A stretch of 54,661 bases of DNA from Companilactobacillus suantsaicola (lineage in GTDB: Bacteria > Bacillota > Bacilli > Lactobacillales > Lactobacillaceae). The stretch's first letter is position 1, and every line of letters starts with the position of its first letter. The stretch covers positions 1 to 54,661 of the forward strand of contig NZ_RKLY01000018.1 of the NCBI RefSeq assembly GCF_004745525.1, given 5' to 3'. Below the pieces are notes generated by a model that made no database searches, was not told where the DNA came from, and worked only from the letters and a program-made list of their open reading frames with translations. Below are positions 42,587-50,930 of this stretch, one piece after another. The translations under genes were made by a program, and so were the position numbers.

Positions 42587-44038
42587 TTCACTATAATCGT
42601 AGCCATTACCAATTGAACCAGATTCTTCACCGGAGGAAGTTCCTTCAGAAGTTTCGCCACCAGTTGTTCCAGTAGAAGAACCAGTGCTACTACCACTACT
42701 GCTACCAGTTGATGAACTTGAGCCACTTGATGAGCCACCACCGTAGTAATTATTTGATGATGAACTACTACCAGAATTACCAGTATTATATGAAGAGTTT
42801 GAACCAGAATTTGATGGTCTCCAAGTTGAACCCGTCGAACCACTCGATGAACCAGAATAGGAATTAGAGTTAGAACTAGTTGTACCACTAGTAGAATTAG
42901 TACCACTGTTACTATTAGTTCCCGTAGTTGTATTGGCTGAATTGTTAGTCGTGTTATCCGTAGCCGTTGTGTCATTACTGTCAGCGGTCGTATCATTCGT
43001 ATCAGTTTCAGCTTTTTTCTCAGATTTCTTCTTGTCAGACTTCTTCTTCGATTCCTTTTTCTTAGCCTTTTTCTTAGGAGCTTTGATCTCTTCGCCAGAC
43101 TTGTAGGCAATCGAACCAGTCTTCTTCTCCCGTAGATTCAAACTATTCCGTAGAAAATCAGTCACATCCTGTAAATCGGACTTAGTAACAATCTCCATTT
43201 CTTGTTTAGCGACCGTAGCCGTTTTCCCCTTCAGTTGCATCTTAGAAATTTGATTGTCATTGTCGATGAAATTCTTCGTCAGCGCGCGGAAATCATCAAA
43301 CGTCAAATCAGTTTGCGTCTCCTTAGCCAATGCGTTGTAGAAATCCTGATTCATCAACGAAGCAAACGAATCACTCTTACGTAAGATGGCGGACAAAATT
43401 TCAAACTGGTGAACTGCTGAATCCTTATCACGCTTGCTATAGGCCAGTGCCTTTTGACTGTCCATATGCACCCGCTTATTTTTGGTGAACGTGTAGCCTT
43501 GCGACTTGAACGATTCCGATGGCGTGACACTAACCCCTTTAACAGAGTCAATTACTTGATCCAAGCCATTCATGTTGACGACCGCATAAAAATCGATCGG
43601 CACATTCAATAATTTTTCAACTGCTGTAATCGCCGTCTTAGCAGAACCGAATGAATAAGCCGTACCAATCGTTGCCGGTGACTTGTCTTCATAGCCCGGA
43701 ACCACGATACTCGTGTCACTGTCGATATTAACAATCGAAGTTTTACGTGATTCAGGATTAATCGTTACAACCATCATCGAATCAGTTTTGCCAGAATAAT
43801 TTCGCCCCGATTTGTCATCTTGCGTACCCATCAACAAGATCGAAACTGGCGACTTTTTTTCTAAGATAGAACTAACATTTCTATCCTTGTCCACACCCGA
43901 AGGCGCAAACGAACTGTTAATAGCAGCCTTAACACTACGATAATGCGTCATGGAATAAGCAGCCGTCCCCAAAACCAGAAAAGCTAAAATAACCAAAAAG
44001 ACATTTCTAATCGTATGTTTTTTGTGTCTGTTGTGCAT
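42584..44038 (-). CDS. LytR-CpsA-Psr (LCP) family protein with disordered tail
   Basis: 484 residues from ATG 44038, which follows AGAGGGGA. Cytoplasmic start, one membrane helix (NVFLVILAFLVLGTAAYSM), then the extracellular LCP domain (about 60-300) and a long tail of Lys-rich then Ser/Gly/Asn/Thr-rich sequence (about 330-484). LCP enzymes attach teichoic acid or capsule polymers to peptidoglycan. Here NIDSDTSIVVPG stands where most have R-D-T, and AYSKRDKDSAVHQF stands where most have a D-x-D-x-G-R-x-x-R-Q helix. So key lipid-phosphate residues look changed; enzyme activity is doubtful. Confidence 0.85.
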   Translation of the reverse strand: MHNRHKKHTIRNVFLVILAFLVLGTAAYSMTHYRSVKAAINSSFAPSGVDKDRNVSSILEKKSPVSILLMGTQDDKSGRNYSGKTDSMMVVTINPESRKTSIVNIDSDTSIVVPGYEDKSPATIGTAYSFGSAKTAITAVEKLLNVPIDFYAVVNMNGLDQVIDSVKGVSVTPSESFKSQGYTFTKNKRVHMDSQKALAYSKRDKDSAVHQFEILSAILRKSDSFASLMNQDFYNALAKETQTDLTFDDFRALTKNFIDNDNQISKMQLKGKTATVAKQEMEIVTKSDLQDVTDFLRNSLNLREKKTGSIAYKSGEEIKAPKKKAKKKESKKKSDKKKSEKKAETDTNDTTADSNDTTATDNTTNNSANTTTGTNSNSGTNSTSGTTSSNSNSYSGSSSGSTGSTWRPSNSGSNSSYNTGNSGSSSSSNNYYGGGSSSGSSSSTGSSSGSSTGSSTGTTGGETSEGTSSGEESGSIGNGYDYSE

Positions 44039-44141
44039 TTGTATTCCCCTCTTTGAAACAACAAAAATTAATTTCAAAAATATATTTTTACCTTAATACC
44101 TAAATTTTATCATATTTACCAAGGGGTTTACGGCGATTGAG

Positions 44142-44173
44142 CAAAAATAAAAAACATACTTAAGAAAGTATGC
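44142..44173 (-). terminator. terminator of the RnlAB operon (repeat copy 1)
   Basis: GCATACTTTCTTAAGTATG hairpin with a T run on the minus strand, directly after the rnlB-like stop codon. An almost identical 31-base copy lies at 46113-46143 on the other side of the RnlAB pair. Confidence 0.88.
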
Positions 44174-44554
44174 TTAAATTGAAATTCCAGCTGACAATAA
44201 TTTAAGTTGGACTGAATTAAAACCGCTATATTCTAAGGCACCAAGATAATTGGCAAACAACTTATTAGCAGAAATTCTAACCACGTCATCTTTTGATAGC
44301 TGTACAAGTTCCACACTGTGACGATCAACCAAACCATCTTTAACTAACATCGAACAAAAACGATTATCCCTAGTTCCCATGTTAAATCCGTTATCAATCA
44401 ATACTTTTCCGTTGCTGTCATTGCTAAATTTAACATTATTGATCAATGCATAATAGGGTGAAAGTGTGCTAAACGACAAGTAAACAATATCAAATCTGAA
44501 ATCATTGATAGTGACTTTTTCAAAATGATTATCTATTCTTATTTCCTTTAGCAT
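44174..44554 (-). CDS. rnlB: RnlB-family antitoxin (likely)
   Basis: 126 residues from ATG 44554, with GGAGGG 8 bases upstream (a TTG just before it is too close). The central stretch GKVLIDNGFNMGTRDNRFCSM resembles the RnlB signature (G-x-L/V-L-x-D, then G and N-R-F), as in E. coli RnlB, where it inhibits the RnlA toxin. It follows the RnlA-like gene by 39 bases, the same toxin-then-antitoxin order as rnlAB. It should form a complex with the toxin C-terminal domain. Assignment rests on motif, size and context. Confidence 0.7.
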   Translation of the reverse strand: MLKEIRIDNHFEKVTINDFRFDIVYLSFSTLSPYYALINNVKFSNDSNGKVLIDNGFNMGTRDNRFCSMLVKDGLVDRHSVELVQLSKDDVVRISANKLFANYLGALEYSGFNSVQLKLLSAGISI

Positions 44555-44593
44555 CAGCAACCCTCCATAATTTATGCTTCAAGTAATAAATTA

Positions 44594-46018
44594 TTATACG
44601 AAATACGTGTAATACTTGTCAAATAATTCAAAAGCAGCTTCTAGAACCATTTTAACTTCCAAATTAGAGTTCACAATCTTTACACTAGAGAAATCATCAC
44701 CCACATGTACATACGGCGAACGTGATTTATTATAAAAACTATACATTTTATTTACCAAGTCAACTTTTTCGAAGGAATTTAAAGCTCTAACAAATTCTAC
44801 CCTTAATTCATGTTCATTCGTAACCGCATTATAATTAAAGGCACTGCCAAAGCGGTGTCTCCCTTTATTATCAACTACACGTTCTCTACCACCATCAAAA
44901 GTTTCAAATATTTCTGCAAGATAATATTCAGACAAACGTAATACTGGAGTTATCTTAAAAGTGTAGTCGAATGATTCTGAATTATCATCATAATTAACAA
45001 TGGACTGAAATAACATATTTGAAAAAATTTGTTTATCTCGTTCAAAGTGAGGTATCAAACGTCCCAACAATAATTTGATTTTATCTTTATCTATACTTTT
45101 TGAATTAACTTCAGAAAGTATATCTATAACAGCCTCATTTGATGATACTAACGAAACTAAATACGAAACAGACTGATTAATTATATTTGAATCACTCTTT
45201 CCCTGAACAAGACATAACATATTCTTTTTATAATAAGTTACCGTTGCTGATTCTCCGTCTTCATTAATAAATCTATATCTGATTTTATTACTTTCTTCAT
45301 TAATAACTAATACCTTAATAAGGCCATCTTCATTAATTATTTTTATCAAGGCCTTCAAATCAACATCTGATATTCCTTTTAAACTATGACTACCATCTAT
45401 ATTTTCAACATGTTCTCCAGATAAAAGAGCTCGTTTTGCAATTCGATCTACACGTTCATTAAATTCAACATTGCTGTGAGCCTTTACCTTGGAGAATGCC
45501 ACTTTAATATTTCGACTTAAGATATTAAATCTCTTCTTATAATATACGGCAATACTGGTTTTTGCCCTCCAAGATCCATCAGCCCAATTTTCTATACCTG
45601 CATAATCATATTTAATCAAAATACTCTTATACTTATTTTCCTTAGCCCACTTCAAAGCGTACAAACAAGCTTCAACTTCTCCAGGAATCTGTTTAGAGGA
45701 TTTAAAGTCATTGTTATTACCTTTAAATCCCCCTTCAAATAAAATTTCTTTACTAAAAGCATCCAAAATAATAACTCCCGACCCATAACCATCTACATTT
45801 AAAATACTTGAACCGTCAACATAACCAACCAATTCATATTTACTCTCATCAACTTTTTCCGGGGTAAAATTCAACCATTCCTCAGCCTCTTCCTCAGTCA
45901 TAAAAGATTTAAATTTTGCTCCAGGAAAACCCTTTACCATTTTCTCAGTCTCATCCCATGAATAAAATAGTCCTATTTTTCTTCCAGCTTTAATTGCATA
46001 TACCTTGTTTTTTACCAT
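44594..46018 (-). CDS. rnlA: viroplasmin-RNase H-RnlA-like fusion toxin
   Basis: 474 residues. Residues 5-50 (YAIKAGRKIGLFYSWDETEK...) are a viroplasmin (caulimovirus VI-like) nucleic-acid binding domain. Residues about 60-195 are an RNase H fold with all four acidic residues: GYVDGSS, PGEVEACL, KYDYAGI and ERVDRIAK. The rest (about 215-474) resembles RnlA: VTYYKKNMLCLVQGK is the TBP-like part and RSPYVH (about residue 440) is an R-x4-H HEPN motif before the final helices. E. coli RnlA degrades mRNA during T4 infection and is stimulated by RNase HI; here both are in one chain. An RnlB-like gene follows. RnlA assignment is inference. Confidence 0.7.
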   Translation of the reverse strand: MVKNKVYAIKAGRKIGLFYSWDETEKMVKGFPGAKFKSFMTEEEAEEWLNFTPEKVDESKYELVGYVDGSSILNVDGYGSGVIILDAFSKEILFEGGFKGNNNDFKSSKQIPGEVEACLYALKWAKENKYKSILIKYDYAGIENWADGSWRAKTSIAVYYKKRFNILSRNIKVAFSKVKAHSNVEFNERVDRIAKRALLSGEHVENIDGSHSLKGISDVDLKALIKIINEDGLIKVLVINEESNKIRYRFINEDGESATVTYYKKNMLCLVQGKSDSNIINQSVSYLVSLVSSNEAVIDILSEVNSKSIDKDKIKLLLGRLIPHFERDKQIFSNMLFQSIVNYDDNSESFDYTFKITPVLRLSEYYLAEIFETFDGGRERVVDNKGRHRFGSAFNYNAVTNEHELRVEFVRALNSFEKVDLVNKMYSFYNKSRSPYVHVGDDFSSVKIVNSNLEVKMVLEAAFELFDKYYTYFV

Positions 46019-46112
46019 AATAAATATTCACCCTCATTTTTAAACTTAAATTCACGTACATAAATAAATTACGTAAATTGAGCAAGAGGAAATACTCATT
46101 AACTTATTTTTT

Positions 46113-46143
46113 CAAAATAAAAAACATACTTAAGAAAGTATGC
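46113..46143 (-). terminator. terminator of the 46187-46771 gene (repeat copy 2)
   Basis: Same GCATACTTTCTTAAGTATG hairpin and T run as at 44142-44173, on the same strand. It ends the transcript of the upstream acidic protein and isolates the RnlAB unit. Confidence 0.85.
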
Positions 46144-46186
46144 CTCATCACATTAACCATATTCATTTTAACTGAGAACCAAACAC

Positions 46187-46771
46187 TTATATTTCATCCT
46201 CACTATCCCAGTAATACGTTCCCAAGATATCCACAAATTCTTCCGCACTAATCGTCCCAGCATCGACAGCAAAATCCAAATCACGCGCACATTTGCCAAA
46301 TTCCAAAAAGAACCTCGAACGAATCGCCTCCGCCATTTCAAGCTTGCCTTCATCTAGCCAGCGCTCAGCACAATCAACGTACAATAGATCAATATGTTCA
46401 TTCAACAAATCTCTACGAATATCCACTTCCAGATCCGCCAACGTTTGAAAAGTCGAGTAAACCAACATCGAAATGTTATTGTGATTCGGAAAACGCTTCT
46501 CAAAATCGAGCTCTTCAATCCTTTCAAAATCATCTAATTCCTGAAGCTCATCACCATCCAAGAAATCACTAACGAATTCATGACCATCAGCCTGCTCCAT
46601 AAATTGTCTAAAATAAGCTAGCACCTCAGCCGAATAATAGACCTTACCCTCATGATTCAATTCCTTCAAAATATCGACCGACTTAACTTGTTTTTCTTGA
46701 TCATGATACTCACGTAAACACATAAGTAAATTCCAATCCAAAATAATCATCGTGCTAGTAGAGTAGTCCAT
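46187..46771 (-). CDS. acidic protein of unknown function, tandem paralogue 1
   Basis: 194 residues from ATG 46771, with GAGGG upstream. Highly acidic (DGDELQELDDFERIEELDFE). It aligns along its whole length with the next gene upstream (47033-47590): MIILDWNLLMCLRE against KIILSWDLLMSIRE, VYYSAEVLAYFRQFM against IFFSFEVLCYFKQFL, and FQTLADLEVDI against FQTLRDLEMDL. No signal peptide or membrane helix. The early I-I-L-D-x-x-L could recall a PIN fold, but the Asp is Ser in the paralogue, so I do not claim that. Unknown function, located inside a defence island. Confidence 0.75.
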   Translation of the reverse strand: MDYSTSTMIILDWNLLMCLREYHDQEKQVKSVDILKELNHEGKVYYSAEVLAYFRQFMEQADGHEFVSDFLDGDELQELDDFERIEELDFEKRFPNHNNISMLVYSTFQTLADLEVDIRRDLLNEHIDLLYVDCAERWLDEGKLEMAEAIRSRFFLEFGKCARDLDFAVDAGTISAEEFVDILGTYYWDSEDEI

Positions 46772-47032
46772 AGGATTTTCCCTCATTTATATTATTTCGA
46801 CAAAACAACCCGTTTCATCGTACTATCATTGTGCCGAAAACTTCTGAAAAAAGAAACAATTTCCAGCAATTTTTTTCAAGCCATTTTCAGCAAATTTTGC
46901 AAATTTCCATCACGCTACAAACGTTGTTAAATCAATATTTATAGCCATGATTTTGACGATATAATTAATTAAATCGAATGTTATTACAACTTCGAATATC
47001 GGTAACTGTTTGAAAAATAATAAAAATAATTA
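46772..47032 (-). promoter_or_regulatory. long leader of paralogue 1, duplicated with the gene
   Basis: This gap shares two blocks with 47591-47836. Near the start codon both read ATTTCGA-AAAAC followed by a CGT...ATT-TGC-GAAAA segment; about 230 bases upstream both read AATATCGGT-A-TGTTT. The spacing to each start codon is also similar, so the whole unit of leader plus gene was duplicated. The distal block may be the promoter or an operator. No reading frame is seen. Confidence 0.5.
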
Positions 47033-47590
47033 CTAATTCGTATCAGCAATCCGATTCATCAAAGAGTCCCAAAACTCATTAGCCTCAATCACATTCAAAC
47101 GATTAGTAAAACCTGCATGCTGAACAAAATTTTCATAACCTAGACAAAAATCATTTTGAATCTTCATTATCTTTGAATCATCCCCAGCGAAATCTACAAA
47201 AATTAATTCAGCATTCGCAAATACCAATCCATTTTCAAGATCCATCTCCAAATCTCTCAAAGTTTGAAAAGCTGCAAAACGTGACATTGCCAATCCATCA
47301 GCACCAGAAAAACTCTCAGAAAAATCGAATTCCTCTAATGCCTCAAATTCAGCCAATTCCGCATTTTCAGCCTCACTCAAAAGACAACTAACAAATTCAG
47401 AACCGTCATTCATTAACAAAAATTGCTTAAAGTAACATAAGACTTCAAAAGAAAAGAAAATCTGACCCTCAGCCCGCAATCTCTTCAAAAACTCAAGAAT
47501 ATCAGTTCGTTCTTCATTAATGGTAATTTCTCGAATAGACATAAGTAAATCCCAGCTTAAAATAATTTTAGGCGCTGAGTTAAATTTCAT
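47033..47590 (-). CDS. acidic protein of unknown function, tandem paralogue 2
   Basis: 185 residues; GAGAGGCG lies 9 bases upstream of ATG 47590. It is acidic and shares with its downstream paralogue an N-terminal KIILSWDLLMSIRE, a middle GSEFVSCLLSEAENAELAEF and a C-terminal ANEFWDSLM. Identity is moderate, so the duplication is not recent. It lies after the mcrC terminator, so it has its own transcript. No known domain is recognised. Confidence 0.75.
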   Translation of the reverse strand: MKFNSAPKIILSWDLLMSIREITINEERTDILEFLKRLRAEGQIFFSFEVLCYFKQFLLMNDGSEFVSCLLSEAENAELAEFEALEEFDFSESFSGADGLAMSRFAAFQTLRDLEMDLENGLVFANAELIFVDFAGDDSKIMKIQNDFCLGYENFVQHAGFTNRLNVIEANEFWDSLMNRIADTN

Positions 47591-47836
47591 ATAATTCGCC
47601 TCTCTTCCAAATTTTATTCGATAAAACCAAAATGTTTTACCGTTCCTTTATTATGCAGAAAAATGAAAAGAAAAACAGCGAAAAACACATTTTTTTCAAA
47701 AAGTTTTCAATATTTTTTATCAATCGTCTTCCAAAAACTAAAGTTGATGTAAAGAAATTCATATTCTCTGTTTGAGCAAACACAAATTTACGATTTCACA
47801 CCCTATCCCAATTTCAATATCGGTTAGTGTTTAAAA
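47591..47836 (-). promoter_or_regulatory. long leader of paralogue 2
   Basis: Counterpart of 46772-47032. It includes AATATCGGTTAGTGTTT at about 47816-47832, close to the mcrC terminator, and ATTCGATAAAACC near 47618-47632. The mutual conservation of non-coding blocks is what marks it as regulatory. Otherwise nothing is seen. Confidence 0.5.
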
Positions 47837-47869
47837 CAAAAAAGCAATCAACTTTTTAAATTGATTGCC
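47837..47869 (-). terminator. mcrC terminator
   Basis: GCAATCAATTTAAAAAGTTGATTGC stem with six T on the minus strand, 42 bases after the mcrC stop codon. Confidence 0.9.
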
Positions 47870-47911
47870 TGTACAATTTACGAAAAGAATTCAAAACTCA
47901 CTTATCTAGCT

Positions 47912-49189
47912 TCACTTTCGAGTTAATTCCGTTAAATATTGGGTAAAATGATCTTCTTCATTTTTAATTTTTGATTCAAACCCTTGATAATTTAAAGTAC
48001 CTTGGGGAATAAAAAATCTATAAGTCTTCAATGTTCCTCCCATTCCATCAACTTCTCCAATTTTTTCAATATGTTCCTCTTTATCGCGCTGAATATCGGG
48101 CTTTAAGAAAATTCCTTCGGCTGATCTTAACAAATGAATATAAGTTATCATTTGATTATAATCGTCTCTAGTATTTAGATTCAATTTATATTTTGTATCA
48201 ATAGGAATTTCATTTTTAGAAACAAAATCTGGGTACCTAAACCCTTTCGTCTGGATATCTTTAAACAGATGAAGCGTTTTTAGTTTTCTTACTCTTCCAT
48301 AATGACTCATACCCGATATCTTGGCAATATAATTCTCCCACAACCATGCAACATCAATTAATATTCCCCGTACTTTACTTTCTGACATTTCTCCATATGC
48401 AATTTTTTTATCATCTAATATTTGCAAACATAACTTCTGCAATGCCGTATATTCATCAAAATAACCAGTTTTGGCAGGATTATTCAAATTATCTTGAATA
48501 ACTTTATTCCTTTGATCTTTTGAATATTTTCCAGTGGCACTTCTAATTAGCCTTACGGCATCTTTTGTTTCCTTATCATTAGTCAAAATGCCAGGATTTT
48601 TTTTACTAATCTTCTCTATTGTGTGTCGAATAAGTTCGGTAATTTGATTATCATAACTAATTACTCTAGATTCATATGCAAAATTACCAGTAAAGGGTAT
48701 ATTCTTTTTAATTTGTGTTGAGATATTCAATTTGCCTCGAATATTAGAATCATTGTATCTTTTTAAAACGTATTCCTTATACAATCCTTTTTTCAGAGCA
48801 TTAGTCAAATAATATGGGAATATCCAAGATAGTAAATCTAAATAAGAATCCTTTTCAGATGTTCCAACTACACTAGAAGAAATATTATAATTTAATACCG
48901 TTTGCAACATATGACGAAGAAAATAATCTTGATCAAATTCTTCATTAGTAAAACGAGATCTTATCTTCATCTGCTCACTTTTATAATTAAGGTAACCAAC
49001 ATAATTACATGAATGGATTTCTTTACCCCTGGTTCTAAATAGATAATTATTATTGTCCAAATAAATTGCTCTTGGAAAGATTATGAAATTGCTTTCCTGA
49101 AGCGTTTTAATATCCTTATTTAGAAAATGATGTACTATAAGACTGCTACCCTTAATTTTTTGATTATCAGTAATATTAATCATTTTCAT
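47912..49189 (-). CDS. mcrC: McrC-family nuclease subunit
   Basis: 425 residues from ATG 49189 (a second ATG at 49183 is possible). The middle LNISTQIKKNIPFTGNFAYESRVISYDNQITELI is the McrC hallmark, and the C-terminal PD-(D/E)xK core is RYPDFVSKNEIPIDTKYK followed by YNQMITYIHLL. McrC is the endonuclease subunit that works with the GTPase McrB on modified DNA. It overlaps the reconstructed mcrB end by 14 bases. It appears intact, while mcrB is frameshifted. Confidence 0.93.
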   Translation of the reverse strand: MKMINITDNQKIKGSSLIVHHFLNKDIKTLQESNFIIFPRAIYLDNNNYLFRTRGKEIHSCNYVGYLNYKSEQMKIRSRFTNEEFDQDYFLRHMLQTVLNYNISSSVVGTSEKDSYLDLLSWIFPYYLTNALKKGLYKEYVLKRYNDSNIRGKLNISTQIKKNIPFTGNFAYESRVISYDNQITELIRHTIEKISKKNPGILTNDKETKDAVRLIRSATGKYSKDQRNKVIQDNLNNPAKTGYFDEYTALQKLCLQILDDKKIAYGEMSESKVRGILIDVAWLWENYIAKISGMSHYGRVRKLKTLHLFKDIQTKGFRYPDFVSKNEIPIDTKYKLNLNTRDDYNQMITYIHLLRSAEGIFLKPDIQRDKEEHIEKIGEVDGMGGTLKTYRFFIPQGTLNYQGFESKIKNEEDHFTQYLTELTRK

Positions 49190-50275
49190 TACCAAAAGAC
49201 ATTAAAATATCTCTTAGAGCTGCTATTTTATCACTCGCACCAGTCTCATTTTTATAATAATCATTAAGGAGTGGCTCCAATTTCATATTCCACAAATCAT
49301 TTTTTCATCACTTGATGCATCCAATACTTTAAAGTAACTAGCACCAATCTGATAATCTCTTGAAAGATCTTTACCAATGATTTCATTGAACTTGTTGACC
49401 ACGCTTCTAAGTTTTTCATTTTTAAGCATGTGTGCGGCCGATTCCTCAGCAGTAACTTCAATAAATGAAAATCTTCTTCTCATCGCAAAATCAAAGGTAT
49501 CTACTGAACGATCAATATCATTCATCGTTCCAATAATATAGACATTATTCGGTATGAAAAATTTGAAATCCTCATTAGAATGTAAATTTGAATATTGTGT
49601 ACTTATTGCGTTTTGTGTATCTCCTCTATAATTAGGATCTATAGAAAAGAATAATTCACCAAATATATTTGAAATTTCACCTCTGTTTATTTCGTCAATA
49701 ATGAAAACGTATTTTTTATCATTTTTAAAAAAACTTTTCTTCAATTTATCAACTATATGTTTTCTATATGAATCATGCCCTCCCATTTTGACACCAGGAA
49801 GTCCTCTATATACCCTATAAATTTGATTCTTGCTAAGATACGTCGTTGATTCTTTAACATATACTCCATCCCCCTTCTTCTCATAGGGAATAAGATTGTT
49901 CACACCCTCTACGCCATTATATCCTTTAGGACCCGCACCCTTCACAGCGTTTAAGAATTCTTCCCATGCATCGTCAAATTGACTCTTAATTGCTTTTTCA
50001 ACGAACTCCATAAATATACCGCTCTTTAATTCAAAACCCATTTTTTCATTTTTCTGAACAGGACGTATTCCTTCAACAAAATCTGTGTAATCATATCCGG
50101 GATGAAATTGAACAAATCCAATTCTATCTCGCTCATCTTTCTTACTTCCTACTAATATTGAAGCAATTTCATGTGCTAAATAAGTTTTTCCAGTACCAGG
50201 TGCTCCCCTCAATATAATATTTTTTTCCTTAAGTAAGATGTTTTTTATATCTTCTCTATAATCTGCCAAAATCAT
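49176..50275 (-). pseudogene. mcrB: McrB-type AAA GTPase, frameshifted near its 3' end
   Basis: The first frame, from ATG 50275, has GAPGTGKT (Walker A), VFIIDEINRGEISNIFGELF (Walker B) and IIGTMNDIDRSVDTFDFAMRRRF (the McrB Asn/Asp signature). It stops at 49283 after SSDEKMICGI. Adding one A to the six-A tract (T run at 49300-49305) continues it as NDLWNMKLEPLLNDYYKNET and on to a stop at 49176, overlapping mcrC in the usual way. The full product would be about 366 residues with no N-terminal DNA-recognition domain, so specificity may lie elsewhere. The lesion is a real mutation or a sequencing error. Confidence 0.88.
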
Positions 50276-50340
50276 TTCCCCCAAATACCAATATACTTAT
50301 ATAACTATTATAATGATAGCGCATTTTAACTGTAATTAAA

Positions 50341-50375
50341 AAATGGAAAACCACTAAATATGGTTTTCCATTTTT
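50341..50375. terminator. bidirectional terminator upstream of mcrB
   Basis: AAATGGAAAACC-ACTAAATA-GGTTTTCCATTT stem with A/T runs on both sides. It separates mcrB from the relic at 50531. Confidence 0.8.
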
Positions 50376-50530
50376 ATTTCTAGTAATAATTCAATTTTCA
50401 TACTTCTTTCTATTCTTTTGGAAAAGTAAATCCAATCGATTTGAATTTGGTACACATTTTATCTACAAAACACCTTATCGCGTAATTATTATTTACTCAT
50501 TGGCCAGTTAGAAAGAATTAGCTATTTAAC

Positions 50531-50715
50531 ACCAGTACAAAGGATGCTACTTGGATTACTATCTTTGAGAATACAAAGACCATTCCATCTAAATCCACGC
50601 CAATACATAATGAAATTACTAAAAAGTTACCAACGTTACCTGCTTTCCTAAAAAGGAAGATCTGACAGCCCATTTACCATGGAATCAAAATTTCAATCAA
50701 TCACTTGAAGCCTGA
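50531..50715 (+). pseudogene. 3' relic of an unknown gene
   Basis: The frame TKDATWITIFENTKTIPSKS continues to TKKLPTLPAFLK, then one A too few in AAAAAGG shifts it into KEDLTAHLPWNQNFNQSLEA-stop at 50715. The last part is nearly the same as the end of the partial gene entering the window at 54615-54661 (LPWNQNFNQVLEA). The gene family is not recognised. The relic lies on the opposite strand, so the two copies are inverted around the RloC-like unit. Confidence 0.65.
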
Positions 50716-50806
50716 GCGCACTCGACTCTAGGAAAGTCGGGTGCTTTTGCGTTCTGAAAGAAATTTAAAAATCAATACATTCTGTTATTTACTCTTACAA
50801 TTTAAT
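50716..50806 (+). repeat. repeated intergenic module, copy 1
   Basis: Starts with a terminator hairpin (GCACTCGACT...AGTCGGGTGC), then TTTTGCGTTCTGAAAGAA, AATCAATAC and GTTATTTACT-TTACAAT. The same order and wording occur at 54500-54600 and, more loosely, at 53507-53600, both on the minus strand. Each copy follows a stop codon; copies 2 and 3 precede a start codon. After this copy an ATG opens only 16 codons. Confidence 0.75.
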
Positions 50807-50930
50807 GGGACACAAAAGCCGGCATTATGAGACATCGGTCAATATAGATATTTAGAAAAGACACCATTCTACCAGTTATTTTTTTAAACTGTTAGAACAC
50901 TTACAATATTTTTTACACTCACACAGAAAA

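Noticed and set aside
42508-43110. A 200-codon minus-strand frame rich in Val, Leu and Arg
   Set aside because: It overlaps the LCP gene in another frame and arises from its low-complexity tail.
44594-46018. A retro-element or caulimovirus-derived gene (viroplasmin plus RNase H)
   Set aside because: No reverse transcriptase is present, and viroplasmin-RNase H fusions occur in cellular RNases H; the C-terminal part and RnlB-like neighbour favour a toxin.
46187-47590. PIN-domain toxin for the tandem paralogues
   Set aside because: The early Asp of IILDWN is Ser in the paralogue and the remaining acidic residues show no PIN spacing.
50809-50859. 16-codon frame MGHKSRHYETSVNIDI after module copy 1
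   Set aside because: It looks a little like the start of an IS3-type OrfA, but it is too short to support a gene or a family call.
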